A DNA stretch of 64,000 nt from JANOYY01 sp043720395 (GTDB lineage Bacteria; Actinomycetota; Acidimicrobiia; Acidimicrobiales; JANYDT01): assembly GCA_043720395.1 (NCBI GenBank), contig JAYSSR010000014.1, positions 71,520 through 135,519 of the forward strand, read 5' to 3'. Below, one piece after another: positions 43,172 to 51,477 of this stretch (within the stretch, counting starts at the first letter, position 1; every line of letters begins with the position of its first letter). A program made the position numbers and the translations under genes. The notes beneath the pieces are model-generated. The model had not been told where the DNA came from. It ran no database searches and saw only the letters and a program-made list of their open reading frames with translations.

Positions 43172-44004
43172 GTTCGGTCGCTTCGGGGACGCCTGTGACT
43201 TCCGTGCCGCTGACCTCCGCCGACGCGCACATTGCGCCGGGTGGCCGAGTCTGGGCCACGGCCCTGGCACTCGTCCGCCGCAATCTCGTGAACATCACGC
43301 GGCTGCCCTCCGCCCTTGTGCCATCGCTGGTGTTTCCGATCTTCGGCACGATCGCGTTCGCGTCGCTCTACGGTGCCGCGATCCGTCAGTACTACCCGAA
43401 CCTCAACGCGCTGAATTGGTACGTGCCGCTCAACGCTGTTCAAGGTGCTGCATTCGGTGGTGTGTTCCTCGCATTCGGGACGGTCCGCGACTTCCAGACC
43501 GGCGTGATCGATCGTCTCCTCGCAGCACCGATACGACGCCGAGCGATGCTGCTCTCGACCATCCTCACGTCGACTGCGCGATCAGTTCTCCCGTTCGTGC
43601 TCGTCATGATGATCGGGGTGCTCGGTGGCATGTCGTTTCCCGGCGGCGTCCTCGGTATGTTCATGCTGCTGCTGGGTAGCGTTGCGACCGGCATCCTCGG
43701 CTGCCTGTGGGGTACCGGCCTCGCTTACCGGTTCAAGTCGATGGCCGCAGCACCGCTGATGCAAGTTGGCGTGTTCGTGCTCGTGTTCCTGTCCGCGACG
43801 CAGGTACCGATGCGCGGGTTGAGCGGCTGGCTGCACACCATTGCGCGGTACAACCCCGCCACGAACCTGCTGCGCATGTCGCGGCAGGGATTCATCGGCC
43901 AGGTCACCTGGCACGACACGTGGCCCGGACTCCTGGCAGTTCTCGGCATGGGACTCGCGTTGCTGATCTTCGCCGACCGGGGACTTCGCAAGCTCACGCC
44001 CTGA
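43168..44004 (+). CDS. ABC-2 type permease, subunit 2
   Basis: 278 residues; a second DrrB-type permease starting at the ATG that overlaps the previous stop (the longer open frame upstream is a shadow). Hydrophobic segments include ALVPSLVFPIFGTIAFASLY, FVLVMMIGVLGGM, GMFMLLLGSVATGILGCLW and APLMQVGVFVLVFLSA, with NPATNLLRMSRQGF at the end as in the family. Two different permeases with one ATPase imply a heterodimeric exporter. Confidence 0.9.
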   Translation: MSSVASGTPVTSVPLTSADAHIAPGGRVWATALALVRRNLVNITRLPSALVPSLVFPIFGTIAFASLYGAAIRQYYPNLNALNWYVPLNAVQGAAFGGVFLAFGTVRDFQTGVIDRLLAAPIRRRAMLLSTILTSTARSVLPFVLVMMIGVLGGMSFPGGVLGMFMLLLGSVATGILGCLWGTGLAYRFKSMAAAPLMQVGVFVLVFLSATQVPMRGLSGWLHTIARYNPATNLLRMSRQGFIGQVTWHDTWPGLLAVLGMGLALLIFADRGLRKLTP

Positions 44005-44041
44005 ATGGTTCTTGGGTTGACCGACTGCGTGCTCTGGTAGT

Positions 44042-44818
44042 TCAGCGAAACACCGGCGGATCGTTGCGACGGGGGACGCCGACTCGATCCTTGGAGGGCT
44101 TGTTTCCGATGTGCGTGTAGCTGAGACCGTTGCGCAGCCCCATGGACGGCATCATGTCGAGCGCCTCCCATATCGCGCGAACCGTTCCCTGGATCGCAAT
44201 TGGGTTGCGCGCTGCAATCTGGTCGGCGATCGTGCGTGCACGGGCACGAAGCTGGTCGTGCTCGACCACCTCACTCACCAGTCCAAGCCGTAGCGCCGTC
44301 GGCGCGGTGATCCGCTCCTCGGTGCCCATCAAGGCCCAACGCAGGACGTCACCCAATGGCACGCCACGGTGGAGCATGCCGATCGGCTCCAGCGCCGAAA
44401 CGATGCCGCCGTTCGCATGCGGGTCGAAGAACGTCGCCTTCTCGGAGCAGATCACGATGTCGCAGTCGTTGATGAAGTATTGGCCGCCACCCGCGCACAT
44501 GCCCTGAATCGCGGCAATGACCGGCTTCCACACCTTGTGATGACGCGGCCCGAGACTCGCCCCCGGATCCACCTGATTCCAGACGTTCTGTTCGGACCAC
44601 CACGCTCCACCTTTGATGTCGATGCCCGTGCAGAACGCCTTGTCACCGTTGGCCTGCAGGATCGCAACATGGATGTCGTCGGTATCCCGCACGATCGCCC
44701 ACACCTCGCACATCTCACGGGCCATCGTCTCGGTGAAGGAGTTGAACTGGTCGGGCCGGTTCAGGGTGATGGTCGCCACATGGTCTGCAACGTCGAATTC
44801 GATGGTCTCGTAGGTCAT
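44042..44818 (-). CDS. Enoyl-CoA hydratase/isomerase (crotonase)
   Basis: 258 residues from the ATG at 44818 (AGGA 7 nt upstream); the frame continues above this but those residues are a shadow of the metallophosphoesterase. Crotonase motifs are LNRPDQFNSFTETM, KAFCTGIDIKGGAW (oxyanion hole) and GMCAGGGQYFINDCD, where the usual acidic/aliphatic stretch is altered. It is convergent with the ABC exporter and divergent from the metallophosphoesterase gene. Precise reaction undecided. Confidence 0.88.
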   Translation of the reverse strand: MTYETIEFDVADHVATITLNRPDQFNSFTETMAREMCEVWAIVRDTDDIHVAILQANGDKAFCTGIDIKGGAWWSEQNVWNQVDPGASLGPRHHKVWKPVIAAIQGMCAGGGQYFINDCDIVICSEKATFFDPHANGGIVSALEPIGMLHRGVPLGDVLRWALMGTEERITAPTALRLGLVSEVVEHDQLRARARTIADQIAARNPIAIQGTVRAIWEALDMMPSMGLRNGLSYTHIGNKPSKDRVGVPRRNDPPVFR

Positions 44819-44902
44819 ACTGCATCCTGTCCCAGAAGGGCGGACAGTTGAAAATGGTGACCTGATTCTCCTTTCAGTCACGCCAGGTGCGAAACTAGGC
44901 AC

Positions 44903-45526
44903 GTGCGCCTTGGCATCGTCTCCGACATCCACTGCAACGCGGACGCGCTCGCGCTTGCGCTGCGGCGCATGGGCGACGTCGACGAGCTGCTGTGCGCCGG
45001 CGACGCCATGTTCGAGTACCGCTTCGGCAACGAGGTCATCGCCATGCTCCAGGAACGCAACGCCCGCTACGTGCTCGGTAACCACGAGCACGTGATGCTT
45101 GACTCACGTGGTGTACGTGCACGTGAGGCACCGCACGTCCGCAAGGACCTACTCGAGTGGGTCGCGACCCGACCGAACTCGCTCGAGATCACGATCGATG
45201 GCAAGCGTCTCCTGATGACGCACGCCAGTCCGATCGCGCCGCATACGCAGTACTGCTACCCCGGATCAGCCGATCTCAAGCGCTTTGCGGAAGTCGACGC
45301 CGACTTCATCGTGATCGGTCACACCCACGTGCAGATGGCTGCTCGCGTTGGCAAGGCGCTCGTGGTCAACCCGGGCTCGGCCGGCGATGCGCGGGACCAT
45401 CGCAACGGGCAGCGTCTTTCGTATGCGGTGCTCGACACCTCGACCGACGAGGTGCTCTTCGACAACTTCGTGGTGGGCGACTCCGACGTGGCGGACCTGG
45501 TCGGCGCGGCCGGGAGCACGCCGTGA
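44903..45526 (+). CDS. Metallophosphoesterase (YfcE-like)
   Basis: 207 residues. Calcineurin-like metal motifs in order: IVSDIHCNADAL (Asp, His), CAGDAMF (Asp), VLGNHEHV (Asn, His), LMTHASP (His), IGHTHVQM (His, His), NPGSAGDARD. Compact single-domain phosphodiesterase/phosphatase of the YfcE group. It overlaps the next gene, an enoyl-CoA hydratase, by GTGA; a phosphatase in this operon is unusual and its substrate is unknown. Confidence 0.9.
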   Translation: MRLGIVSDIHCNADALALALRRMGDVDELLCAGDAMFEYRFGNEVIAMLQERNARYVLGNHEHVMLDSRGVRAREAPHVRKDLLEWVATRPNSLEITIDGKRLLMTHASPIAPHTQYCYPGSADLKRFAEVDADFIVIGHTHVQMAARVGKALVVNPGSAGDARDHRNGQRLSYAVLDTSTDEVLFDNFVVGDSDVADLVGAAGSTP

Positions 45527-46311
45527 GCGCCGGCGTGGACCCCGTGGTCGATCGCACGACCGACGGTCACGTCGCGATCCTCACCATCAACCGCCCGAGG
45601 CAAATGAACGCGTTCAATACGGCCGTGCTCATGGAGCTCACGACTGCGGTCAAGGCGATCCGACGCGACGACAACGTCCGGGCCTTCATCATCATGGGCG
45701 CGCCGCGTCCCGATGGACGCCCCTGCTTCAGCGCCGGCGACGATCTCAAGGAAGCCGCCGCCGGTGGACTTCCCCCCGGCAACCCCGGTCTTACGCTGAC
45801 CAACCTGATCGACGACACGCTGAAGCCCTCGATCGCGGTCGTCGACGGCGTCTGCACCACCGGCGCTCTTGAACTCGCACTCGCCTGCGATCTTCGCGTT
45901 GTCTCGGAGACGGCCGAGATCAGCGACTGGCATCTCGCCCGGCTCGGCTCGGGGCTCGGCGGGTGGGGCGCGAGTACGCGGCTCAGTCGGCTGGTGGGCG
46001 TTGCACAGGCCAAGGACATCATCCTTACCGGCAAGGTGATCGACGGTCATGAGGCGCTGCGCATCGGCCTCGCGCAGCGGGTCTACCCGTCATCGACGCT
46101 GCTCGCGTCGGCGTTGGAATTGGCGCATGCGGTTGCCAAGATGGACCCGGGCGGCGTCCGCATGACCATGGCTCACCTGAGCCGCGTCGAGGACCTCTCC
46201 AAGGAGGAGTCGCTCGCGTTCGCGAAACAGGTTCGCGAATGGTTCGCACCGGGCCGCAACTTTGCTGATTCCGCCCGCCGGGTCCTCGGCGACCGACCCC
46301 CAACTCCCTAG
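45523..46311 (+). CDS. Enoyl-CoA hydratase/isomerase (crotonase)
   Basis: 262 residues from a GTG overlapping the previous stop. Motifs: INRPRQMNAFNTAV, PCFSAGDDLKEAA (oxyanion hole), and GVCTTGALELALACDLRV, where the second oxyanion Gly pattern GG is TTG, followed by ISDWHLARLGSGLGGWG. It probably hydrates an enoyl-CoA with the ACAD and MaoC proteins encoded downstream. Ten bp separate it from the MaoC gene, which has its own AGGAG. Confidence 0.87.
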   Translation: MSAGVDPVVDRTTDGHVAILTINRPRQMNAFNTAVLMELTTAVKAIRRDDNVRAFIIMGAPRPDGRPCFSAGDDLKEAAAGGLPPGNPGLTLTNLIDDTLKPSIAVVDGVCTTGALELALACDLRVVSETAEISDWHLARLGSGLGGWGASTRLSRLVGVAQAKDIILTGKVIDGHEALRIGLAQRVYPSSTLLASALELAHAVAKMDPGGVRMTMAHLSRVEDLSKEESLAFAKQVREWFAPGRNFADSARRVLGDRPPTP

Positions 46312-46321
46312 GAGCACGCAC

Positions 46322-47635
46322 ATGTCATCCGAAACCGCATCGGCTCTGCAGGTCAGTGCCACCCTTGAGAAGGAGTTCGAGAAGGCCATCTCCTACGAGC
46401 TGACCGACGCCGACATCGAACGTGCCCGTCTGCTGATCGGCGCGTACACGCCGTACAAGAGCCACCAGCTCAACGCCGTTGCATCGTCTGACGCGCTACG
46501 CAACTGGGCAATGGGATCCGGTGACGACAACCCGCTGTACACCGACGAGGAGTACGGCGCTTCGACGCGCTGGGGCTCGCAGATCGGCCACGGCACGATG
46601 GTCGGGCATCTCGGCGGTCCCATGCTCGGTGACGGCATGCCCGAAGAGATCAAGAAGGCGACCAAGAGTCTGTTCCGCGGCATTCATGTGTTCGTGTCGG
46701 GTGGCACGTGGGACTGGTATCGGCCGCTCGTTCCCGGCGACCGGATCTACAGCTACAGCGGCGAGGAGAGCCTCGACGTAAAGAAGTCGGAGTTCGCCGG
46801 ACGCTCGGTGATTCAAGTCTCGCGCAAGGTTGCGATCAACCAGCGCGGCGAGGTCGTGGGCGTCTACCGAACCCTACGTGTACTTACGGAACGCAAAACG
46901 GCCCGCGACCGCGGGACGAACGCCGCGATTGAGGCTGCTGTCTACACCGATGAGGACTACGAACGGATCGACGCCGTCTACGCGGGCGAGTCAGCGCGCG
47001 GAGCCGATACCCGGTGGTTCGAGGATGTGAACGTCGGCGATTCGCTGACGCCGATGGCCAAGGGGCCGTTGACGGTCACGGAGATCATCGCGTTCCATGC
47101 CGGCGGCTACGGGTTCGTGCCGTACGGGCTGAAGACGGGGCGTCTGGGCTACGAGAACCGCAAGAGGATCGCGCCCTTCTACATCAAGAACGAGAACGGA
47201 GTTTGGGACGTTGCGCAGCGGCTCCACTGGGACTCGCAGTGGGCCAAGGCAATCGGCAACCCGATGTCGTACGACTACGGGGTCATGCGCCAGTGCTGGT
47301 TCTACCACCAGGTGTCCGACTGGATGGGCGACGACGGCTTCATCGTGCGCCTCGAAGACTCCATCCGCAAGTTCAACTATATGGGTGATACGCAGTTCCT
47401 CAACGGCGTTGTGGTGGGCAAGCGCGAAGAGGACGGACGCTGCCTCGTGGACCTGCAGATCAAGATGGTCAACCAGCGCGACACGGAGACCGCATACGCG
47501 ACCGCAACCGTCGCGCTGCCATCTCGCGTGAGCGGAGCGGTCGTGCTGCCCAACGTCCCCGTCGACATCGCTCGTGACGCGACCCGCATGTTCACCCGCC
47601 ACAACGAGCTGAAGGCAGCCCGGCGGGGCCGCTGA
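46322..47635 (+). CDS. FAS1-like/MaoC double hot-dog dehydratase
   Basis: 437 residues from the ATG at 46322 with AGGAG upstream. The N-terminal hot-dog half carries the hydratase-type motif GDDNPLYTDEEYGASTRWG followed by IGHGTMVGHL; the C-terminal half (from about residue 235, WFEDVNVGDSLTPMAKGPLTVTEI) is a second, MaoC-like fold with a helical insert (RIAPFYIKNENG). Such fused proteins hydrate enoyl-CoAs, including steroid side-chain ones. It lies in one operon with the metallophosphoesterase and crotonase. Confidence 0.87.
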   Translation: MSSETASALQVSATLEKEFEKAISYELTDADIERARLLIGAYTPYKSHQLNAVASSDALRNWAMGSGDDNPLYTDEEYGASTRWGSQIGHGTMVGHLGGPMLGDGMPEEIKKATKSLFRGIHVFVSGGTWDWYRPLVPGDRIYSYSGEESLDVKKSEFAGRSVIQVSRKVAINQRGEVVGVYRTLRVLTERKTARDRGTNAAIEAAVYTDEDYERIDAVYAGESARGADTRWFEDVNVGDSLTPMAKGPLTVTEIIAFHAGGYGFVPYGLKTGRLGYENRKRIAPFYIKNENGVWDVAQRLHWDSQWAKAIGNPMSYDYGVMRQCWFYHQVSDWMGDDGFIVRLEDSIRKFNYMGDTQFLNGVVVGKREEDGRCLVDLQIKMVNQRDTETAYATATVALPSRVSGAVVLPNVPVDIARDATRMFTRHNELKAARRGR

Positions 47636-47652
47636 CGTTGCTTGCAGCACCT

Positions 47653-47776
47653 GCGATGTTTGGTCGATCCTCGTCGAGTAGCGGGTCGGATTGACCAAAC
47701 ATCGAGCCATCCCAGCAGCTGCACGCGATGTTTGGTCGATCCTCGTCGCAGAACAAGCAACATCGACCAAACATCG
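47653..47776. repeat. Tandemly duplicated hairpin with identical 24-bp repeat
   Basis: An identical 24-mer occurs at 47653-47676 and 47725-47748 (72-bp period). Each copy is followed by the reverse complement of its first part: 47654-47665 pairs with GACCAAACATCG (47693-47704), and 47726-47740 with ATCGACCAAACATCG (47762-47776). The result is two hairpins in tandem between the MaoC and ACAD genes. It may be a double terminator or a small mobile repeat. Confidence 0.8.
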
Positions 47777-47853
47777 GTCCCTGAAATAGCGACCTCTTTT
47801 TCGTCCCCCACGGACTGAGCCGTAGAATCCTCCCGGCCGACCCGAGGAGAACC

Positions 47854-49008
47854 GTGCACTTCGCTTTTACTGAGGACCAGGAACTGTTGCGCAGCACCAC
47901 GCGCAAGTTCCTTGAGCAGCGTCAACCCATCAGCGTCGTGCGAGAGCGCATCGAGAGCGACGTTACGTTCGACCGTTCCGTCTGGGCCGAAGGCGTACAA
48001 CTCGGTTGGTTCGCGTTCCTCGTGCCGGAGTCGCAAGATGGCGGGAGCATCACGTCGCAGCCGATCGTCGATCTCGTCGCCGTTTCCGAAGAGCTCGGAC
48101 GCCAACTCAATCCCGGCCCGGTGCTGGAGACGAACCTCGTGGCCGACGTCCTCGCCTGCAATGGAACCGCGGAGCAGCAGGCGCGCTTCCTCGGGCCGAT
48201 CGCGCGGGGCGAATGCGTCGCGACCTGGTGTGTGAGCGGTGACGGCACCATTGACCCGAACGCGGTTGCGGTGGCTGCGACCGCGGCTGGCAACACCATG
48301 CGACTTGATGGCCGCGCTTGCTTCGTTCGGGACGCGCACGTGGCCGACCTTCTGCTGGTGAGCGTCACGTCCTCAGAAGGACCGACGCTCCTGCTCGTGC
48401 CGATGCCATGCGACGGTGTCACGATCCGGGTGCTGAAGGGCCTCGACCTGACCCGTCGCCTCTGCTCGGTCGAGTTCAACGGCGTTGAGGTCGACGGGGC
48501 CGACATCATCGGTACACCGGGTACCGCCGCACCGATGATTGCCCGTGCACTTCAGCTCGCGACCGTCATCCAGTCGGCGGAGAGCACCGGGGCGTCTGAG
48601 CATCTCTTCGAGGCAACGGTGCAGTACACGAAGGATCGCGTACAGTTCGGCCGCGCGATCGGCAGCTTTCAAGCAATCAAGCATCGGCTGGCCAATATGG
48701 CGGTCACGCTCGAAAGCCTCCGAGCGATGTCGCGCTACGCAGCGCTCGCGCTCGCCGATGACACGCCCGACCGTGATGAGGCCGTCGCGTCAGCCGGGTC
48801 GTCGGTACGCGAAGCATCATCGTTCCTCACCGGTGAGTCGATGCAGCTGCACGGGGGCATCGGCTTCACGTGGGAACACGACGTGCATCTGTTCCAGCGC
48901 CGGGCCAAGACCGACGAGGGCCTCTACGGCGAGCCGTCCGATCATCGCGAACGGCTCTGTTCACTACTCGAAGCAAGAGTCCCCGCGCGAGCGGAAGGAG
49001 CGCACTGA
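47854..49008 (+). CDS. Acyl-CoA dehydrogenase, partner-type subunit
   Basis: 384 residues from a GTG with GAGGAG upstream; a -10-like TAGAAT lies at 47823-47828. ACAD C-terminal motifs: VQYTKDRVQFGRAIGSFQAIKHRLANM and MQLHGGIGFTWEHDVHLFQRRA. The base loop reads LATVIQSAESTGASEH, without a catalytic Glu at the usual positions, and the FAD-binding loop CVATWCVSGDG is degenerate. With the next gene it repeats the asymmetric ACAD arrangement seen at 28237-30680, so I infer a second alpha2-beta2 enzyme. Confidence 0.88.
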   Translation: MHFAFTEDQELLRSTTRKFLEQRQPISVVRERIESDVTFDRSVWAEGVQLGWFAFLVPESQDGGSITSQPIVDLVAVSEELGRQLNPGPVLETNLVADVLACNGTAEQQARFLGPIARGECVATWCVSGDGTIDPNAVAVAATAAGNTMRLDGRACFVRDAHVADLLLVSVTSSEGPTLLLVPMPCDGVTIRVLKGLDLTRRLCSVEFNGVEVDGADIIGTPGTAAPMIARALQLATVIQSAESTGASEHLFEATVQYTKDRVQFGRAIGSFQAIKHRLANMAVTLESLRAMSRYAALALADDTPDRDEAVASAGSSVREASSFLTGESMQLHGGIGFTWEHDVHLFQRRAKTDEGLYGEPSDHRERLCSLLEARVPARAEGAH

Positions 49009-50192
49009 TGGACGTCGCCGTTCCCGTGATTCCGGCGTCGTACGACTCCTACCGCTCCACGTTCCGGACGTTCATCGCCGAGCACCGTCCGGCCCTCGCA
49101 TGGAAGCCGGGCGTAGGCCTCCGCACTCCTGAACTTGAGAGCGACGTTGCCAAGCTGCGGGTCTGGGTGCGTGCCCTCCACGACGCCGGGTACGGCCTGG
49201 CCCGTCACATGCCCACGGCGCTCGACCCGTACCAACAGCGGATCGTGGCGGAGGAACTCGCGGCAAGCGGCGTCCTCTCGAATCTTGGCAATGCATTGGT
49301 CGCTGGTGCCATCGCCATGTTCGGCACCGACGATCAGAAGGCCGGCTTTCTGCCGAAAATCGCGACCGGCGAGCACATCTGGACGCAGCTGTTCAGTGAG
49401 CCCGACGCCGGCAGCGACCTCACTTCACTCAAGACGAAGGGCGTCCTCGACGGCGACACGTACATCGTAAGTGGACAGAAGGTTTGGTCCACTTGGGCGC
49501 AGTTCTCCGACTACGGGTACCTGCTCGTGCGCACGGAAGCGTCCCCGGGTCCGGCGGGCATCAGCGCGTTCATTCTCGACATGCGCGCTCCCGGCGTCAC
49601 CATTCGTCCGCTCCGCGAAATCACCGGCACGACCGACTTCAACGAGGTCTTCCTCGACGAGGTACGCATTCCCGCTTCGAGCATGATCGGCAAGCCCGGC
49701 GAGGGCTGGAAGGTGGCCAACGCGAGCCTCGGTGCCGAGCGCAGCGGGGTCGGAGCGGGCGGTGCCGACGACAACATTGACCGGCTGGTGCGACTCGCGG
49801 GCCGCCTCACTCACCGAGGATTGCCACGAATCGCGGACAGTGCGGTGCGTCAGGAAATCGCGCGGTTTGCCGCGCGATCGATGACGCTGAAGGCGATGGG
49901 GTACACCGTTGCCACCCGTGCGGCAACGGGCACAAGCACCCCGGCAGACGCGCCCATCACGAAGATCTGGTTCAGCGAACTCAACCTCGAACTCGCTGAG
50001 TACGCGATGCGCCTGCAAGGCCCCTTCGGTGGACTTGTCGAGGGTGACCCGCTCGTGCCCGACGATGGCCACTGGCAGGACTCGTTCCTCTACGCGAGAG
50101 CGTGGACAATTGCTGGCGGCTCCAACGAGATCATGCGCAACCTCATCGCGGAGCGCGGGCTCGGCCTGCCACGGGAACCACGGGGGACGTGA
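49008..50192 (+). CDS. Acyl-CoA dehydrogenase, base-containing partner subunit
   Basis: 394 residues; the ATG shares one base with the previous stop and has GGAAGGAG upstream. Motifs: FSEPDAGSDLTSLKTKG, VSGQKVWSTWAQ, GTTDFNEVFLDEVRIP, candidate base Glu in SLGAERSGVGAGG, and WTIAGGSNEIMRNLIAERGLGLPRE. Very similar in plan to the acyl-CoA dehydrogenase at 16063-17256. Followed by a long hairpin (50224-50285) that probably ends the operon. Confidence 0.92.
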   Translation: MDVAVPVIPASYDSYRSTFRTFIAEHRPALAWKPGVGLRTPELESDVAKLRVWVRALHDAGYGLARHMPTALDPYQQRIVAEELAASGVLSNLGNALVAGAIAMFGTDDQKAGFLPKIATGEHIWTQLFSEPDAGSDLTSLKTKGVLDGDTYIVSGQKVWSTWAQFSDYGYLLVRTEASPGPAGISAFILDMRAPGVTIRPLREITGTTDFNEVFLDEVRIPASSMIGKPGEGWKVANASLGAERSGVGAGGADDNIDRLVRLAGRLTHRGLPRIADSAVRQEIARFAARSMTLKAMGYTVATRAATGTSTPADAPITKIWFSELNLELAEYAMRLQGPFGGLVEGDPLVPDDGHWQDSFLYARAWTIAGGSNEIMRNLIAERGLGLPREPRGT

Positions 50193-50223
50193 GCGGCCTC
50201 GGCAAGCCGACCCGGCCCGCAGA

Positions 50224-50285
50224 AACCACCCGATCGAACCACCCAATGTCCCATAGTGGCTATTGGGTGGTCCGATCGGGTGGTT
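50224..50285. terminator. Long ACCACCC-type hairpin, copy B
   Basis: A 24-nt arm (50224-50247, AACCACCCGATCG...ACCACCCAAT) pairs with 50262-50285 with one mismatch across a 14-nt loop. It lies 31 bp after the ACAD operon and just before the defence island, and resembles the element at 18841-18896. Confidence 0.65.
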
Positions 50286-50421
50286 GTGTTTGAAATTGCT
50301 AGCCAGCAACCGAGCTCGGACCCACGCCCTCGGTCGAGATCCGGACGGTGCGTCAGCATCGTTTGCAGCCATATCGGCCCGACCCTTCCAAATTGTCACA
50401 CCCCCGCCGTAGGCTTTCCCC

Positions 50422-50640
50422 ATGACACCGAGGACCAGGAACAGATCACCGGAAGTGGAGGAACTCGTCCAACGGATCCGAGCGCGGCGCGCGGCGAAGG
50501 GGTGGAAACCAACGCCGTTTGTTCCGCTGCCACCGCTACCACCGGAAGAAGCAGCGTGGCTGCGAGAGTTCATCGACTCAGGCGACCTTCGCCGAGCACT
50601 CGACGCTGTTGCCGCTGATGACCCGGAGCTCGCATCGTGA
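50422..50640 (+). CDS. Small antitoxin-like protein
   Basis: 72 residues: basic N-terminus (MTPRTRNRSPEVEELVQRIRARRAAKGW), a Pro-rich linker (VPLPPLPPEEA) and a short helix (AAWLREFIDSGDLRRALDAV). It overlaps the next gene by GTGA. Position, size and coupling fit an antitoxin for the PIN-like partner. A -10-like TAGGCT ends 6 bp before the ATG and no ribosome site exists, so the mRNA is probably leaderless. The family is not one I can name with certainty; a decayed duplicate follows downstream. Confidence 0.55.
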   Translation: MTPRTRNRSPEVEELVQRIRARRAAKGWKPTPFVPLPPLPPEEAAWLREFIDSGDLRRALDAVAADDPELAS

Positions 50641-51065
50641 TCGTTCTCGACGACCGTCACCTGCTCGACGTTTTGGCTGGCCAGCCTCACCCGGAGGTTT
50701 CCCTCCTTGCCGACGACGGCGTTGCGACCACAACCTCTTGGTATTTCCGGCTTTCGAAGGCCGTCGTAGGAACGGGCAGACCAGGTTCGCTAAAGACTAG
50801 GTTCGCCAACCTCCCGCCTGACAAACAGGACACGGTGCGGAACAGACTCGAAAGTCTCCCGTCAGACATCGAACTCGTCGACAGCCACGACCTCGTCCCG
50901 ATCATGGCTGCATGCTCAGCAAACACTCCCTCGAACTTCTTGACCCTCGAAGGAGTTGCGGCGGCACTGATTCTTGACGCAACCGTGATCGTGTCCACCC
51001 AGTCGGCGCAAATCGATCACGTCGGCGGCTCGCACGCTGTGCCCGTACTACTCGTGCCGTTGTAG
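50637..51065 (+). CDS. PIN-like toxin candidate
   Basis: 142 residues from a GTG overlapping the antitoxin-like stop. The N-terminus MIVLDDRHLLDVLAG resembles the first strand and acidic site of PIN-domain RNases; TTTSWYFRLSKAV and the C-terminal ILDATVIVSTQSAQIDHVGG resemble the middle and last strands. Overall shape recalls actinobacterial PIN-like proteins encoded after small helical antitoxins, but the full set of PIN acidic residues is not obvious, so activity is uncertain. Codon use and GC are slightly lower than in the catabolic genes. Confidence 0.5.
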   Translation: MIVLDDRHLLDVLAGQPHPEVSLLADDGVATTTSWYFRLSKAVVGTGRPGSLKTRFANLPPDKQDTVRNRLESLPSDIELVDSHDLVPIMAACSANTPSNFLTLEGVAAALILDATVIVSTQSAQIDHVGGSHAVPVLLVPL

Positions 51066-51074
51066 CGAGCAAAC

Positions 51075-51422
51075 ATGACCGTTGAGGAACTGACCGCCGC
51101 GCCGTTTGAAGGCCTGCCACCATTGTCGCCGCGGGTACAGGCATGGGCGGATGAGTTCGTCCAATCGGGGAAACTTCGTCGCGCTTGCCGCTGAAGACGC
51201 CGAACTTTCGTCCGGATCGTCGTCGACGATCATGATCGCTTCACGGTATTGGAAGGGCGGCCGGATCCACCGGTCGCGTCTCTGATTCCTGGTGGAATCG
51301 CAACCACCAGTTCGTGGTTCTTCCGGCTCACCCGTGCGGTCGAGAGCGGAAGCTCGACCGGCTCGCTCACTCGACGTATGCCGACTGCGGGCTCGGCCCC
51401 TGCGAAAACCGCGAGGATGTGA
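51075..51422 (+). pseudogene. Decayed duplicate of the toxin-antitoxin-like pair
   Basis: The frame from the ATG at 51075 gives FEGLPPLSPRVQAWADEFVQSGKLRRA, matching FVPLPPLPPEEAAWLREFIDSGDLRRAL of the intact antitoxin-like protein, then hits a stop at 51192; the homologous continuation (ALAAEDAELSS) is one frame off, i.e. a single-base frameshift. Next, VVDDHDRFTVLEGRPDPPVAS and GGIATTSSWFFRLTRAV match the toxin-like VLDDRHLLDVLAGQPHPEVSL and VATTTSWYFRLSKAV, but its start codon is lost and it stops after about 72 residues at 51422, half the expected length. Confidence 0.75.
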
Positions 51423-51477
51423 GAGACCTGAACCGAACTTGTCGCTCGTCCGTCCGAAGTATTCGTCACGGTCACAG

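Noticed and set aside
47653..47776. Possible short CRISPR array
   Set aside because: Only two repeats, each with its own inverted partner, no third repeat and no cas genes; better read as duplicated hairpins.
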